From: Flavobacteriales bacterium
GTDB lineage: Bacteria; Bacteroidota; Bacteroidia; Flavobacteriales; Weeksellaceae
DNA length: 11,149 bases
Reading direction: 5' to 3'
NCBI GenBank assembly: GCA_900770875.1
Contig: CAAGLV010000022.1
Location: 1 to 11,149, forward strand
This document shows positions 1-6,959 of this stretch, piece after piece (position 1 is the first letter of the stretch; each line of letters opens with the position of its first letter). The notes beneath the pieces are model-generated. The model saw only the letters and a program-made list of their open reading frames with translations, had not been told where the DNA came from and did not search any database. Position numbers and translations under genes: made by a program.

Positions 1-54
1 GGATGCTTAGATCGCATCTTAAATAAACTGAACATTATTTTACTTCATAAGTTT

Positions 55-82
55 TTAGTGTTAATTCATATTAGTGTTAATT
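55..82. repeat. Short direct repeat, 12 bp twice
   Basis: The 12-base word TTAGTGTTAATT occurs at 55-66 and again at 71-82, a period of 16 bases. It lies in the AT-rich, gene-free start of the window, just before two hairpins. I see no promoter or coding sequence attached to it. It may be the tail of an upstream transcript or a chance repeat in AT-rich DNA. Confidence 0.4.
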
Positions 83-89
83 AGGTTGA

Positions 90-121
90 GCCTCGGATTC
101 TTTCTGAGGCTTCAGCTTTTT
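90..121 (+). terminator. Weak terminator-like hairpin
   Basis: GCCTCGG (90-96) can pair with CTGAGGC (104-110), including one G-U pair, around a 7-base loop. The T-rich tail (117-120) is short and lies six bases after the stem, so this is weaker than the next hairpin. It may end a plus-strand gene lying before the window, or act as a second terminator for the transporter on the minus strand. It shares the GCCTC/GAGGC core with the hairpin at 143-171. Confidence 0.4.
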
Positions 122-142
122 ATAGAAGTAAGTAAAAATAGT

Positions 143-171
143 AAAGCCTCGTTTTTAACGAGGCTTTTTTT
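143..171. terminator. Rho-independent terminator, probably bidirectional
   Basis: AAAGCCTCGTT (143-153) pairs perfectly with AACGAGGCTTT (157-167) around a TTT loop, and seven T residues (165-171) follow on the plus strand. The stop codon of the minus-strand potassium transporter (170-172) overlaps the T-run, so the hairpin directly follows that gene. Read on the minus strand the tail is shorter but still T-rich, so it can serve both directions. Confidence 0.75.
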
Positions 172-2110
172 ATTTAATGCGTTCTAAATTTATATTGTTT
201 TTAGAGTGTAAATACAAAGGAACTTGTTCTGTAATTACATCATTTTTTTCAAGCCCAAAACTTTTCGGAATACTATACTCAATCTCTTTAATTAAAGTGT
301 AAATCTTTAAAATAAAAGCTTCTCGTAAAGTAAACGAACTTGCAATTGAAGGAAATTTTTGTAATAAAATAAACTTCATATCCGGATCTTGATTGTATTT
401 CTTTAAGCTTGGTTGTAAATATTTTAATTCTAATTCGCCTTCTTGGTACAAATCATTAATAATTCGTTTGATGTATAATTCGGTTTTGGGTTGAATTCTG
501 AATCCGATATGAAATATAATTTTAAAAATCTTCTTCGATTCAATTTCCACTAATTCGTATTTTAATGTGTATGGTTGATTGGTGCGAATAATGTTTACAA
601 ACCAATACATATCTGCTCTTTTTGGTCGTTTTGCTAAAATCGAATTAATGATGTTTTTTTCGATCTTATTTTTTTTGTTGGCTTTTGTAAAGTAAAATAA
701 TAAGGTCGAAAATTTGTTTATGGTTTTATCTTCGCTTAATTCGGATAAAATTGTTTTGTAATCTTTTAAATTAACAAACTCTAAATTGCGTTCGTTTAAT
801 ATCTTACCGTAATAATTGCAATACATTAATACAATAAAGATTATGCTTAAAGTAAAAGCAACATAACCACCTTCGTTAAATTTAATAATATTGGCAATAA
901 AGAAAGAAAACTCAATAACAGTAAAAATAGATATGATGATTGCGGTAATTAGTAAATTTAGTTTCTGATACAATACAAGATAATAACTTAATAAAAGTGT
1001 TGTCATTAGCATGGTAACTGTAATTGCTAAGCCGTAAGCCGCTTCCATATGAGCCGAGTTTTTAAAATATAAGACGATAAATACACAACCTGCCCAAAGT
1101 AAAAAATTGATGGTAGGAATATAAATCTGACTTTTTTCTTCATTCGGTTGTATTACCATTGTACGTGGCCAAAATCCAATATTAATTGCTTCGTTAATTA
1201 AAGTAAACGATCCTGTTATTAATGCTTGCGATGCGATAATTGCAGCACAAGTAGAAATAATAATTCCTGGTATTAATAAGAAATGTGGTAACATGCCAAA
1301 AAACGGATTTAATCCGTTTAAGTAATCCATTTCGCCGTGCATTAACCAAGCAGCTTGTCCTAGGTAATTTATAACTAAAGCAACTTTAACATAAATCCAA
1401 CTTATTCTGATGTTTCTTTTTCCGCAATGTCCTAAATCCGAATATAAAGCTTCGGCTCCAGTTGTACATAAAAATACAGCGCCTAAAATCCAAAATCCAT
1501 TAGGGTAATTAGTAAGTAAATCGTAAGCGTAATACGGATTTAAACTTTTAATAATTTCGGGATATTTTGCAATCAAATATAATCCTATAGTCATTAAAAA
1601 TGTAAACCAAATAAACATCATTGGTCCAAATATTTTTCCAACTTTTGAGGTTCCAGATCGCTGTACGATAAATAAAATGGTTAAGATAATGAGTACAATT
1701 GGGATAATTGGAATCTCTTCTAATCCGTGGATAAATCGTAATCCTTCAACAGCAGATGTAACAGAAACAGGTGGAGTAATTATGCCATCAGCAAGTAGCA
1801 TTGCAGCGCCAATAATAGTAGGAAGAATTAATTTTTTTCCTTTTTTGTTGATAAGCGAATATAGCGAGATTATTCCGCCTTCTCCATTATTGTCGGCTTG
1901 TAGTGTTAGCCAAATGTATTTTACGGTTGTCTGAAAAAATAGGGTCCAAAAAATACACGAAACTCCGCCGTAAACAATCTGCTTCGTAATTTCTCGGTTG
2001 CCAATAATAGCCTTCATTACATATAGAGGACTTGTGCCAATATCACCAAAAATTATCCCAAAGGTAATTAATAAAGATGCGGCTGTAATCTTATTATGAT
2101 TTGTATTCAT
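170..2110 (-). CDS. kup: Kup-family potassium uptake transporter
   Basis: A 646-residue K+ uptake protein of the Kup/HAK/KT family, which imports potassium across the inner membrane, probably by proton symport. The family signatures are present: GIIFGDIGTSPLYV at residues 18-31, with the aspartate D23 that is important in E. coli Kup; ADNNGEGG at 72-79; ADGIITPPVSVTSAVEGL at 107-124; and FLCTTGAEALYSDLGH at 213-228. Many hydrophobic segments fill roughly residues 10-440, as expected for the family's 12 membrane helices. The last ~200 residues are more polar and form the usual cytosolic tail. Length is normal and the frame is intact. The gene is monocistronic here: it reads away from the beta-oxidation operon and stops inside a terminator. 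No clear TAnnTTTG promoter was found ahead of it, and there is no Shine-Dalgarno sequence. Family assignment is secure; substrate preference is inferred. Confidence 0.95.
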   Translation of the reverse strand: MNTNHNKITAASLLITFGIIFGDIGTSPLYVMKAIIGNREITKQIVYGGVSCIFWTLFFQTTVKYIWLTLQADNNGEGGIISLYSLINKKGKKLILPTIIGAAMLLADGIITPPVSVTSAVEGLRFIHGLEEIPIIPIVLIILTILFIVQRSGTSKVGKIFGPMMFIWFTFLMTIGLYLIAKYPEIIKSLNPYYAYDLLTNYPNGFWILGAVFLCTTGAEALYSDLGHCGKRNIRISWIYVKVALVINYLGQAAWLMHGEMDYLNGLNPFFGMLPHFLLIPGIIISTCAAIIASQALITGSFTLINEAINIGFWPRTMVIQPNEEKSQIYIPTINFLLWAGCVFIVLYFKNSAHMEAAYGLAITVTMLMTTLLLSYYLVLYQKLNLLITAIIISIFTVIEFSFFIANIIKFNEGGYVAFTLSIIFIVLMYCNYYGKILNERNLEFVNLKDYKTILSELSEDKTINKFSTLLFYFTKANKKNKIEKNIINSILAKRPKRADMYWFVNIIRTNQPYTLKYELVEIESKKIFKIIFHIGFRIQPKTELYIKRIINDLYQEGELELKYLQPSLKKYNQDPDMKFILLQKFPSIASSFTLREAFILKIYTLIKEIEYSIPKSFGLEKNDVITEQVPLYLHSKNNINLERIK

Positions 2111-2343
2111 AATTGTCTAATAAAAGAGCGAATGTAAACGAAAGAATAATACGATTTGATACTTAAAATTTATAATTAAGCTAAGATTTATATCGTTTTT
2201 TAGTAGTTATTGGTGTCTAAATACGCTATTTTTTTTAATCGGATAAAAGTTGCTTTAGTTCTGCGGTATAAAATGGTTTTTATTTATAAAATAATATTAA
2301 TCAGATTTTATACTGTTTGTTTGATTTGATTGTGATGTGAAAA
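2111..2343. other. AT-rich divergent spacer without a gene
   Basis: This is the spacer between the transporter start and the regulator's control region. It is strongly AT-rich and contains no credible reading frame. The minus-strand promoter of the potassium transporter must lie here or close by, but I found no exact TAnnTTTG in that orientation; TATTCTTT near 2140 is only a partial match. A run of TTTGATTTGATTG near 2320-2332 is a short tandem-like stretch of unknown meaning. Confidence 0.4.
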
Positions 2344-2383
2344 AAAATAATTTTTATTATGCTTGCATAATAAAAATTATTTT
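2344..2383. promoter_or_regulatory. Long perfect palindrome, likely MarR operator
   Basis: Bases 2344-2362 are the exact reverse complement of 2365-2383, giving 19-bp arms around a TT spacer. The centre reads TTATTATGC-TT-GCATAATAA. It covers the -33 element and the spacer of the promoter that drives the MarR-family gene, so a dimeric regulator bound here would block RNA polymerase. MarR proteins bind pseudo-palindromes and usually repress their own operons, so the encoded regulator is the natural ligand. That pairing is inferred. A terminator is unlikely: the stem is nearly all A/T and is followed directly by the promoter element. Confidence 0.7.
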
Positions 2384-2390
2384 ATATTTG
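2363..2390 (+). promoter_or_regulatory. Bacteroidota-type promoter of the beta-oxidation operon
   Basis: A perfect -7 element TATATTTG (TAnnTTTG) is at 2383-2390. A TTG at 2363-2365 lies 17 bases upstream, within the spacing reported for flavobacterial promoters. Transcription would begin about 2396, leaving a leader of only about a dozen bases before the ATG at 2409. The -33 TTG sits at the centre of the palindrome, which suggests direct repression. Confidence 0.75.
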
Positions 2391-2408
2391 TTTCATATAC
2401 ACTATTAA

Positions 2409-2852
2409 ATGTTAGGAGAAAGTTTAACGATAGATTATTTATTACGATCAACTTGGTTAGCTGCCCAAAAAATGTATAACGAGCAAGCAAGCGCTTACGA
2501 TTCTACAATGGTTTATGCATTTACGCTATTATCAATAGATCCTAAAACAGGTACACCAAGTACATCGTTAGGGCCAAAAATGGGGATAGAGCCAACAAGT
2601 TTATCTAGAACTTTAAATAATTTAGAAGAAAGAAAATTTATTACACGTAAACCAAATCCAGAAGATGGACGAAGTGTTTTAATCACTTTAACGAAAGAGG
2701 GCTTAGAAATGCGTAACATTTCAAAGCAATTTGTTTTACAGTTTAATAATGCAATCAAAGAAAATATCGAACCAGAAAAACTGGAGATTTTTTTCGAAGT
2801 TATGCTAAAAATTAACCGATTAATATCAGACCGTAAAATATTCAAAAAATAA
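2409..2852 (+). CDS. MarR-family transcriptional regulator of fatty-acid degradation
   Basis: A 147-residue winged helix-turn-helix protein. The recognition-helix region is about residues 53-76 (LGPKMGIEPTSLSRTLNNLEER), and the wing follows at 79-98 with the MarR-typical DGRS sequence at 86-89 and LTKEG at 94-98. The flanking N- and C-terminal helices are of the right length for the dimerisation domain. It is the first gene of the beta-oxidation operon: only two bases separate its stop from the start of the FadN-type gene, so translation is probably coupled. The ATG at 2409 follows the promoter at 2383-2390 closely and has no Shine-Dalgarno sequence. The inferred role is a repressor released by a fatty acid or acyl-CoA, acting on the palindrome at 2344-2383. 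The ligand cannot be read from sequence. Family call is secure. Confidence 0.9.
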   Translation: MLGESLTIDYLLRSTWLAAQKMYNEQASAYDSTMVYAFTLLSIDPKTGTPSTSLGPKMGIEPTSLSRTLNNLEERKFITRKPNPEDGRSVLITLTKEGLEMRNISKQFVLQFNNAIKENIEPEKLEIFFEVMLKINRLISDRKIFKK

Positions 2853-2854
2853 AT

Positions 2855-5254
2855 ATGAGAAGACACATTAAACATGTTACTGTATTAGGATCAGGCGTGA
2901 TGGGTTCGGGTATTGCATGTCATTTTGCAAATATCGGAGTCGAAGTTTTGATGCTAGATATGGTGCCTCGCGAGCTTACGCCACAAGAGCAAGCGAAAGG
3001 GTTGACTTTAGAGAGTAAAGTTGTTCGTAACAGAACGGCTCAATCTCATCTAGATGCAGCACTTAAAAGCAATCCTTCCCCAATTTATGACAAAGCTTTT
3101 GCTTCTAGAATTACTGTAGGTAATTTTGATGATGATTTAGAGAAAATTAAAAACTCGGATTGGGTTATCGAGGTAATCATCGAACGTTTAGATATTAAAC
3201 AAGCCATGTTCGAGAAAGTTGACGCTTTACGTAAGCCAGGAACTTTAGTTACTTCTAATACTTCGGGGATTCCGATTCATTTAATGGCCGAAGGTAGATC
3301 AGAAGATTTTCAGAAGCATTTCTGTGGAACGCACTTCTTTAATCCGCCTCGTTATTTAAAATTATTCGAAGTTATTCCTGGGCCAAAAACAGATCAATCG
3401 GTAGTTGATTTCTTTATGAATTATGCAAGTTTATTCTTAGGAAAAACTTCTGTTTTATGTAAAGATACACCAGGATTTATTGGGAATAGAGTAGGTGTTT
3501 ATTCGATGGCAAAAGTAATGGAACTAACACAAGAGTTAGGGCTTACAATCGAAGAAGCGGATACATTAACAGGTTCTATTTTAGGGCGTCCAAAAACAGG
3601 AACTTTTAAATTAGGAGATTTAGTTGGTTTAGATACGGCGTATAATGTAACAAAAGGATTACAGCAAAATACGACAGGCGATCAAATGATTCAAGATTTA
3701 AAAGATTCTAAATTCTTAGAATTCTTAATCGAAAATAAATTCTTAGGAGATAAAACAAAAAAAGGGTTTTATTACAAAGAAGTAGATAAGGAAGGGAAAA
3801 CAAATCGTTTTGCTTTAAACTTAGATACTTTAGAATATCGCCCGATGGAACGTGCAAAAGTAGCAGCAGTTGAAGCAGCGAAGCAAGCAGGTTCTACAAA
3901 AAACAAGTTAGCAACTTTAATTAAGGCTGAGGGGAAACACGGCGATTTAATTCGTAAACATTTTGCGTCTTTATTTGCTTATGTTTCTCAACGTGTGCCA
4001 GAAATTACAGATGTTTTTTATCCAATCGACGATGCAATTCGTACAGGATATGCTTGGAAATATGGTCCGTTCGAAACGTGGGATTATGTTGGATTAGCGA
4101 AAGGAATCGAATTAGTAGAAGCCGAAGGGTATCAAGTAGCGGATTGGGTAAAAGAATTAGCAGCAACTGGTGCAGATTCTTTCTATAAAGTAGAAAATGG
4201 TAAAAAGTTATTCTACAACCAAAACACAAAACAATTCGAGGCGATTCCTGGTCAAGATGCTTTAATTATCTTAGATAACATTCGTAAAACAAATGAGATT
4301 TGGTCGAATAAAGAAGCTTCTATTCAAGATTTAGGCGATGGAATCATCAATTTAGAATTCCGTTCAAAAATGAATTCTCTTGGAGGAGGAGTCTTACAAG
4401 GAATTAATAAAGCGATTGATTTAGCTGAAAAAGATTATAGAGGTTTAGTAATCGGTAATCAAGCAGATAATTTCTCTGTCGGAGCAAATTTAGCAATGAT
4501 TATGATGATGGCTGCCGAGCAAGATTGGTGGGAATTAAATATGGCCATCAAAATGTTCCAAGATACAATGATGCGTGTGCGTTATTCGGATATACCAGTT
4601 GTTGTTGCTCCTCACGGAATGACTTTAGGTGGTTGTTGCGAAATTTCGATGCATGCCGATAAAATTGTAGCAGCTGCCGAAACATACATTGGTTTAGTTG
4701 AGGTTGGTGTTGGTCTTATTCCTGGTGGAGGTGGATCGAAAGAATTTGCTTTACGCGCAGCTAAAAATGTTTTAAAAGATGATGTTAAGGTAAATCACTT
4801 ACGCGATAACTTTATGAACATTGCAATGGCTAAAGTGGCAACTTCTGCTTACGAAGCGAAAAACATGGGGATTATTCGCGATCAAGATATCATCGTTGTA
4901 AATAAAGATTTACAATTAGCCGAAGCGAAGAAACAAGCAATCATCATGGCCGAAGCTGGTTATACTCGTCCAATTAAGGAGAAAGTAAAAGTATTAGGTC
5001 GCGAAGCACAAGGGATGTTCTATGTTGGGACAGATCAATTAGTAGCTGGTCGTTATGCATCAGATCACGATCGTTTAATTGCAAATCGTTTAGGTTATGT
5101 AATGACAGGAGGTAATTTATCCGAAGCAACAGAAGTATCTCAACAATATCTTTTAGATCTTGAGCGCGAAGTTTTCTTATCGCTTTGTGGTGAAAGAAAA
5201 ACGTTAGAGCGTATCCAACACATGTTAACAACTGGTAAACCATTACGTAACTAA
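2855..5254 (+). CDS. fadN: FadN-type 3-hydroxyacyl-CoA dehydrogenase / enoyl-CoA hydratase
   Basis: A 799-residue bifunctional beta-oxidation enzyme that hydrates trans-2-enoyl-CoA and oxidises the 3-hydroxyacyl-CoA with NAD+. The dehydrogenase domain comes first: the NAD-binding GSGVMG is at residues 12-17, and THFFNPP at 159-165 carries the catalytic H160. The hydratase/crotonase domain occupies roughly the last 300 residues: NFSVGANLAMI forms the oxyanion region, LGGCCE ends in E596, and GLVEVGVGLIPGGGG supplies E616. The two glutamates are 20 residues apart, as in rat enoyl-CoA hydratase. This domain order is the reverse of E. coli FadB and matches Bacillus FadN, including a C-terminus ending in GKPLRN. 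Both active sites look intact. Translation probably couples to the regulator gene two bases upstream. The thiolase partner follows after an intervening four-helix-bundle gene. Confidence 0.95.
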   Translation: MRRHIKHVTVLGSGVMGSGIACHFANIGVEVLMLDMVPRELTPQEQAKGLTLESKVVRNRTAQSHLDAALKSNPSPIYDKAFASRITVGNFDDDLEKIKNSDWVIEVIIERLDIKQAMFEKVDALRKPGTLVTSNTSGIPIHLMAEGRSEDFQKHFCGTHFFNPPRYLKLFEVIPGPKTDQSVVDFFMNYASLFLGKTSVLCKDTPGFIGNRVGVYSMAKVMELTQELGLTIEEADTLTGSILGRPKTGTFKLGDLVGLDTAYNVTKGLQQNTTGDQMIQDLKDSKFLEFLIENKFLGDKTKKGFYYKEVDKEGKTNRFALNLDTLEYRPMERAKVAAVEAAKQAGSTKNKLATLIKAEGKHGDLIRKHFASLFAYVSQRVPEITDVFYPIDDAIRTGYAWKYGPFETWDYVGLAKGIELVEAEGYQVADWVKELAATGADSFYKVENGKKLFYNQNTKQFEAIPGQDALIILDNIRKTNEIWSNKEASIQDLGDGIINLEFRSKMNSLGGGVLQGINKAIDLAEKDYRGLVIGNQADNFSVGANLAMIMMMAAEQDWWELNMAIKMFQDTMMRVRYSDIPVVVAPHGMTLGGCCEISMHADKIVAAAETYIGLVEVGVGLIPGGGGSKEFALRAAKNVLKDDVKVNHLRDNFMNIAMAKVATSAYEAKNMGIIRDQDIIVVNKDLQLAEAKKQAIIMAEAGYTRPIKEKVKVLGREAQGMFYVGTDQLVAGRYASDHDRLIANRLGYVMTGGNLSEATEVSQQYLLDLEREVFLSLCGERKTLERIQHMLTTGKPLRN

Positions 5255-5260
5255 GAGCGG

Positions 5261-5288
5261 TAGTTAGATGTTAGTAAATAGTAATTAG
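5261..5288. repeat. Left flank repeat of the four-helix-bundle gene
   Basis: This short stretch is built from TTAG-type words (TAGTTAG, GTTAGTAAA, TAGTAATTAG) and lies between the FadN-type stop codon and the four-helix-bundle start. TAGTAATTAG at 5279-5288 is the exact reverse complement of CTAATTACTA, found at 5636-5645 and 5650-5659 at the other end of the gene. The two sides therefore bracket the gene in inverted orientation. Confidence 0.6.
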
Positions 5289-5293
5289 AGAAG

Positions 5294-5653
5294 ATGAATA
5301 ATTTAAATGATTTGAAAGTTTGGAATAAGGCTGTAGAGTTATCTGTTGAAATATACAGTTTGATAGATGCTTTTCCAGAAGTTGAGAAATTTGGATTAAT
5401 CAATCAAATGAGAAGAGCGGCAGTTTCTGTTGCATCTAACATAGCTGAAGGAGCAGGAAGAAATTCTAATAAAGAATTTAAACACTTTTTAGCTATTTCT
5501 CACGGATCAAGTTATGAATTACTGACACAATTAGAAATTGCATATAAGTTGAATTTTTGTAATGAAAATAGTTTTAATAATATAAAGACTAAAATTATTG
5601 AAGTTCAGAAAATGAATTTCTCATTACAACAAAAACTAATTACTAAGGACTAA
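5294..5653 (+). CDS. Four-helix-bundle protein (23S rRNA intervening-sequence type)
   Basis: A 119-residue protein of the four-helix-bundle family first described from open frames in 23S rRNA intervening sequences. Typical family sequence is visible: LKVWNKAVEL near residues 7-16, FGLINQMRRAAVSVASNIAEGAGR at about 33-56, EFKHFLAISHGSSYELLTQLEIA at about 61-83, then a last helix rich in K, I and Q. It has no enzyme motif and no signal peptide. Relatives form ring-like oligomers, and distant relatives (Avd) assist diversity-generating retroelements, but no reverse transcriptase is seen here. The gene sits between two beta-oxidation genes and is bracketed by inverted short repeats. All three Arg codons are AGA and four of ten Ile codons are ATA, unlike its CGT-rich neighbours, which suggests later insertion. 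It is co-oriented and may ride on the operon transcript. Cellular role is unknown. Confidence 0.85.
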   Translation: MNNLNDLKVWNKAVELSVEIYSLIDAFPEVEKFGLINQMRRAAVSVASNIAEGAGRNSNKEFKHFLAISHGSSYELLTQLEIAYKLNFCNENSFNNIKTKIIEVQKMNFSLQQKLITKD

Positions 5654-5672
5654 TTACTAAAAACTAAAAATC
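5635..5672. repeat. Right flank tandem repeat of the four-helix-bundle gene
   Basis: Two 14-base units and a degenerate third lie in tandem: ACTAATTACTAAGG (5635-5648), ACTAATTACTAAAA (5649-5662) and ACTAAAAATC (5663-5672). The first unit encodes the last residues (LITKD) and the stop falls in the second, so the repeat overlaps the 3' end of the gene. The core CTAATTACTA is inverted relative to the left flank. Replication slippage could change the unit number and the C-terminus. Confidence 0.6.
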
Positions 5673-5680
5673 AAAAAAAA

Positions 5681-6862
5681 ATGAAACAAGCATATATTGT
5701 TACAGGATATAGAACAGCTGTAGGTAAAGCGCCAAAAGGAACTTTGCGTTTTACACGTCCCGACGAAATGGCGGCTACAGTGTTAAAAAGATTAATGGAG
5801 GATTATCCAACATTAGACCCTGCTCGTATCGACGATTTAATCGTTGGTTGTGCTATGCCCGAAGCCGAGCAAGGATTAAATATGGCACGTTTAATCTCAT
5901 TAATGGGGTTAAGTACAGATAAAGTATCAGGGGTTACAATTAATCGTTACTGTGCATCTGGTTCAGAAGCAATTGCTTTAGCTGCAGCTAAAATTAAAGC
6001 AGGCATGGCAGAATGTATTATTGCTGGAGGAGCAGAATCAATGTCTTATATTCCGATGGGAGGTTACAAACCAATTCCAGAAACGGATTTAGCAAAAGAT
6101 CATCCAGATTATTATTGGGGAATGGGATTAACTGCAGAAGCGGTTGCTAACGAGTTTAAAGTTTCGCGCGAAGAGCAAGATCAGTTTGCTTTTAATTCAC
6201 ATCAAAAAGCATTAAAAGCTTTAGCAGAAGGTAAATTCGATTCTCAAATTGTTCCTTTAGAAGTTGAATATAATTTTTTAGATGCAAACGAAAAAGTTCA
6301 AACAAAGAAAACCATCTTTAAACAAGACGAAGGTCCTCGTGCGGATACTTCTATCGAAGGGTTAGCAAAATTACGTCCTGTATTTGCTCAAGGTGGATCG
6401 GTAACTGCCGGTAATTCTTCTCAAATGTCTGATGGTGCTGCTTTCGTTATGGTAATGTCAGAAGAGATGGTAAAAGAATTAGGTTTAGAGCCAGTTGCTC
6501 GTTTAGTTTCTTATGCTACAGTTGGTTTAGCGCCACGTATTATGGGAATGGGACCTCTGTATGCTATTCCAAAAGCATTAGATCAAGCTGGTTTAAAAGT
6601 AGAAGATATCGATTTATTTGAGTTGAACGAGGCATTTGCTTCTCAATCAGTTGCGATTGCTCGTGAGCTAGAATTAGATCCTTCGAAATTAAATGTAAAC
6701 GGAGGGGCTATTGCTTTAGGGCATCCACTAGGATGTTCGGGTACAAAATTAACAGTGCAATTATTACACGAGATGGAAGCACGTAAAGCGAAATACGGTA
6801 TGGTTACCATGTGTGTAGGTACCGGACAAGGAGCTGCTTCTATTTTCGAATATTTAAAATAA
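5681..6862 (+). CDS. fadA: Acetyl-CoA C-acyltransferase (3-ketoacyl-CoA thiolase)
   Basis: A 393-residue thiolase that cleaves 3-ketoacyl-CoA with CoA to give acetyl-CoA and a shortened acyl-CoA, the last step of each beta-oxidation turn. Catalytic residues are in their expected places: nucleophile C91 in NRYCASGSEAI, H348 in GGAIALGHPLGCSG, and C378 in MCVGTGQGAA. NEAFASQ and the usual glycine-rich C-terminal motifs are also present. Length is normal and the frame intact. The A-rich leader just before the ATG is usual for this phylum, where Shine-Dalgarno sequences are rare. It belongs with the FadN-type enzyme upstream; the two would normally form a complex or adjacent pair, but the four-helix-bundle cassette separates them here. 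A biosynthetic acetoacetyl-CoA thiolase is a formal alternative, but the operon context favours degradation. Confidence 0.94.
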   Translation: MKQAYIVTGYRTAVGKAPKGTLRFTRPDEMAATVLKRLMEDYPTLDPARIDDLIVGCAMPEAEQGLNMARLISLMGLSTDKVSGVTINRYCASGSEAIALAAAKIKAGMAECIIAGGAESMSYIPMGGYKPIPETDLAKDHPDYYWGMGLTAEAVANEFKVSREEQDQFAFNSHQKALKALAEGKFDSQIVPLEVEYNFLDANEKVQTKKTIFKQDEGPRADTSIEGLAKLRPVFAQGGSVTAGNSSQMSDGAAFVMVMSEEMVKELGLEPVARLVSYATVGLAPRIMGMGPLYAIPKALDQAGLKVEDIDLFELNEAFASQSVAIARELELDPSKLNVNGGAIALGHPLGCSGTKLTVQLLHEMEARKAKYGMVTMCVGTGQGAASIFEYLK

Positions 6863-6869
6863 TGCGGTA

Positions 6870-6913
6870 GTGGGATCTAGCGTAGATTTCGATTGAGTTA
6901 GGTCTCACTTTTA
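6870..6913 (+). promoter_or_regulatory. Possible attenuator hairpin between thiolase and acyl-CoA dehydrogenase genes
   Basis: GTGGGATCT (6870-6878) can pair as RNA with AGGTCTCAC (6900-6908) over nine pairs, two of them G-U. A short T-run (6909-6912) follows. The loop is 21 bases, long for a terminator, so strong termination is doubtful; partial termination or protection of the upstream mRNA end is possible. The A-rich leader of the dehydrogenase gene follows. This is the only sizeable spacer (97 bases) in the operon apart from the four-helix-bundle insertion. Confidence 0.35.
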
Positions 6914-6959
6914 TATAAAATCAAAACAAATCATAACCATAAAAAAAACTATTTATACA

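Noticed and set aside
1677..1934. Plus-strand open frame of 85 codons opposite the potassium transporter
   Set aside because: It lies wholly antisense within a well-conserved transporter frame, has no recognisable family and no promoter.
2344..2383. Palindrome considered as a transcription terminator
   Set aside because: The stem is almost all A/T, the bases that follow form a consensus promoter rather than a T-run, and it lies before a divergently read gene start.
2513..2875. Minus-strand open frame of 120 codons opposite the MarR gene
   Set aside because: It is antisense to the regulator and the start of the FadN-type gene. Its sequence is the mirror of the winged-helix coding region and has no family features.
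4005..5243. Minus-strand open frames at 4005-4229 and 4974-5243
   Set aside because: Both are antisense to the FadN-type gene. The leucine-rich translations are what reverse reading of TTA/AAG-rich coding DNA produces.
5294..5653. Four-helix-bundle gene considered as an Avd component of a diversity-generating retroelement
   Set aside because: No reverse transcriptase, template repeat or variable repeat is visible in the window, and the family has many members with no such link.
5635..5672. Tandem ACTAATTACTA units considered as a CRISPR array
   Set aside because: The units are 14 bases, directly abutting without spacers, and overlap a coding end. No cas gene is present.
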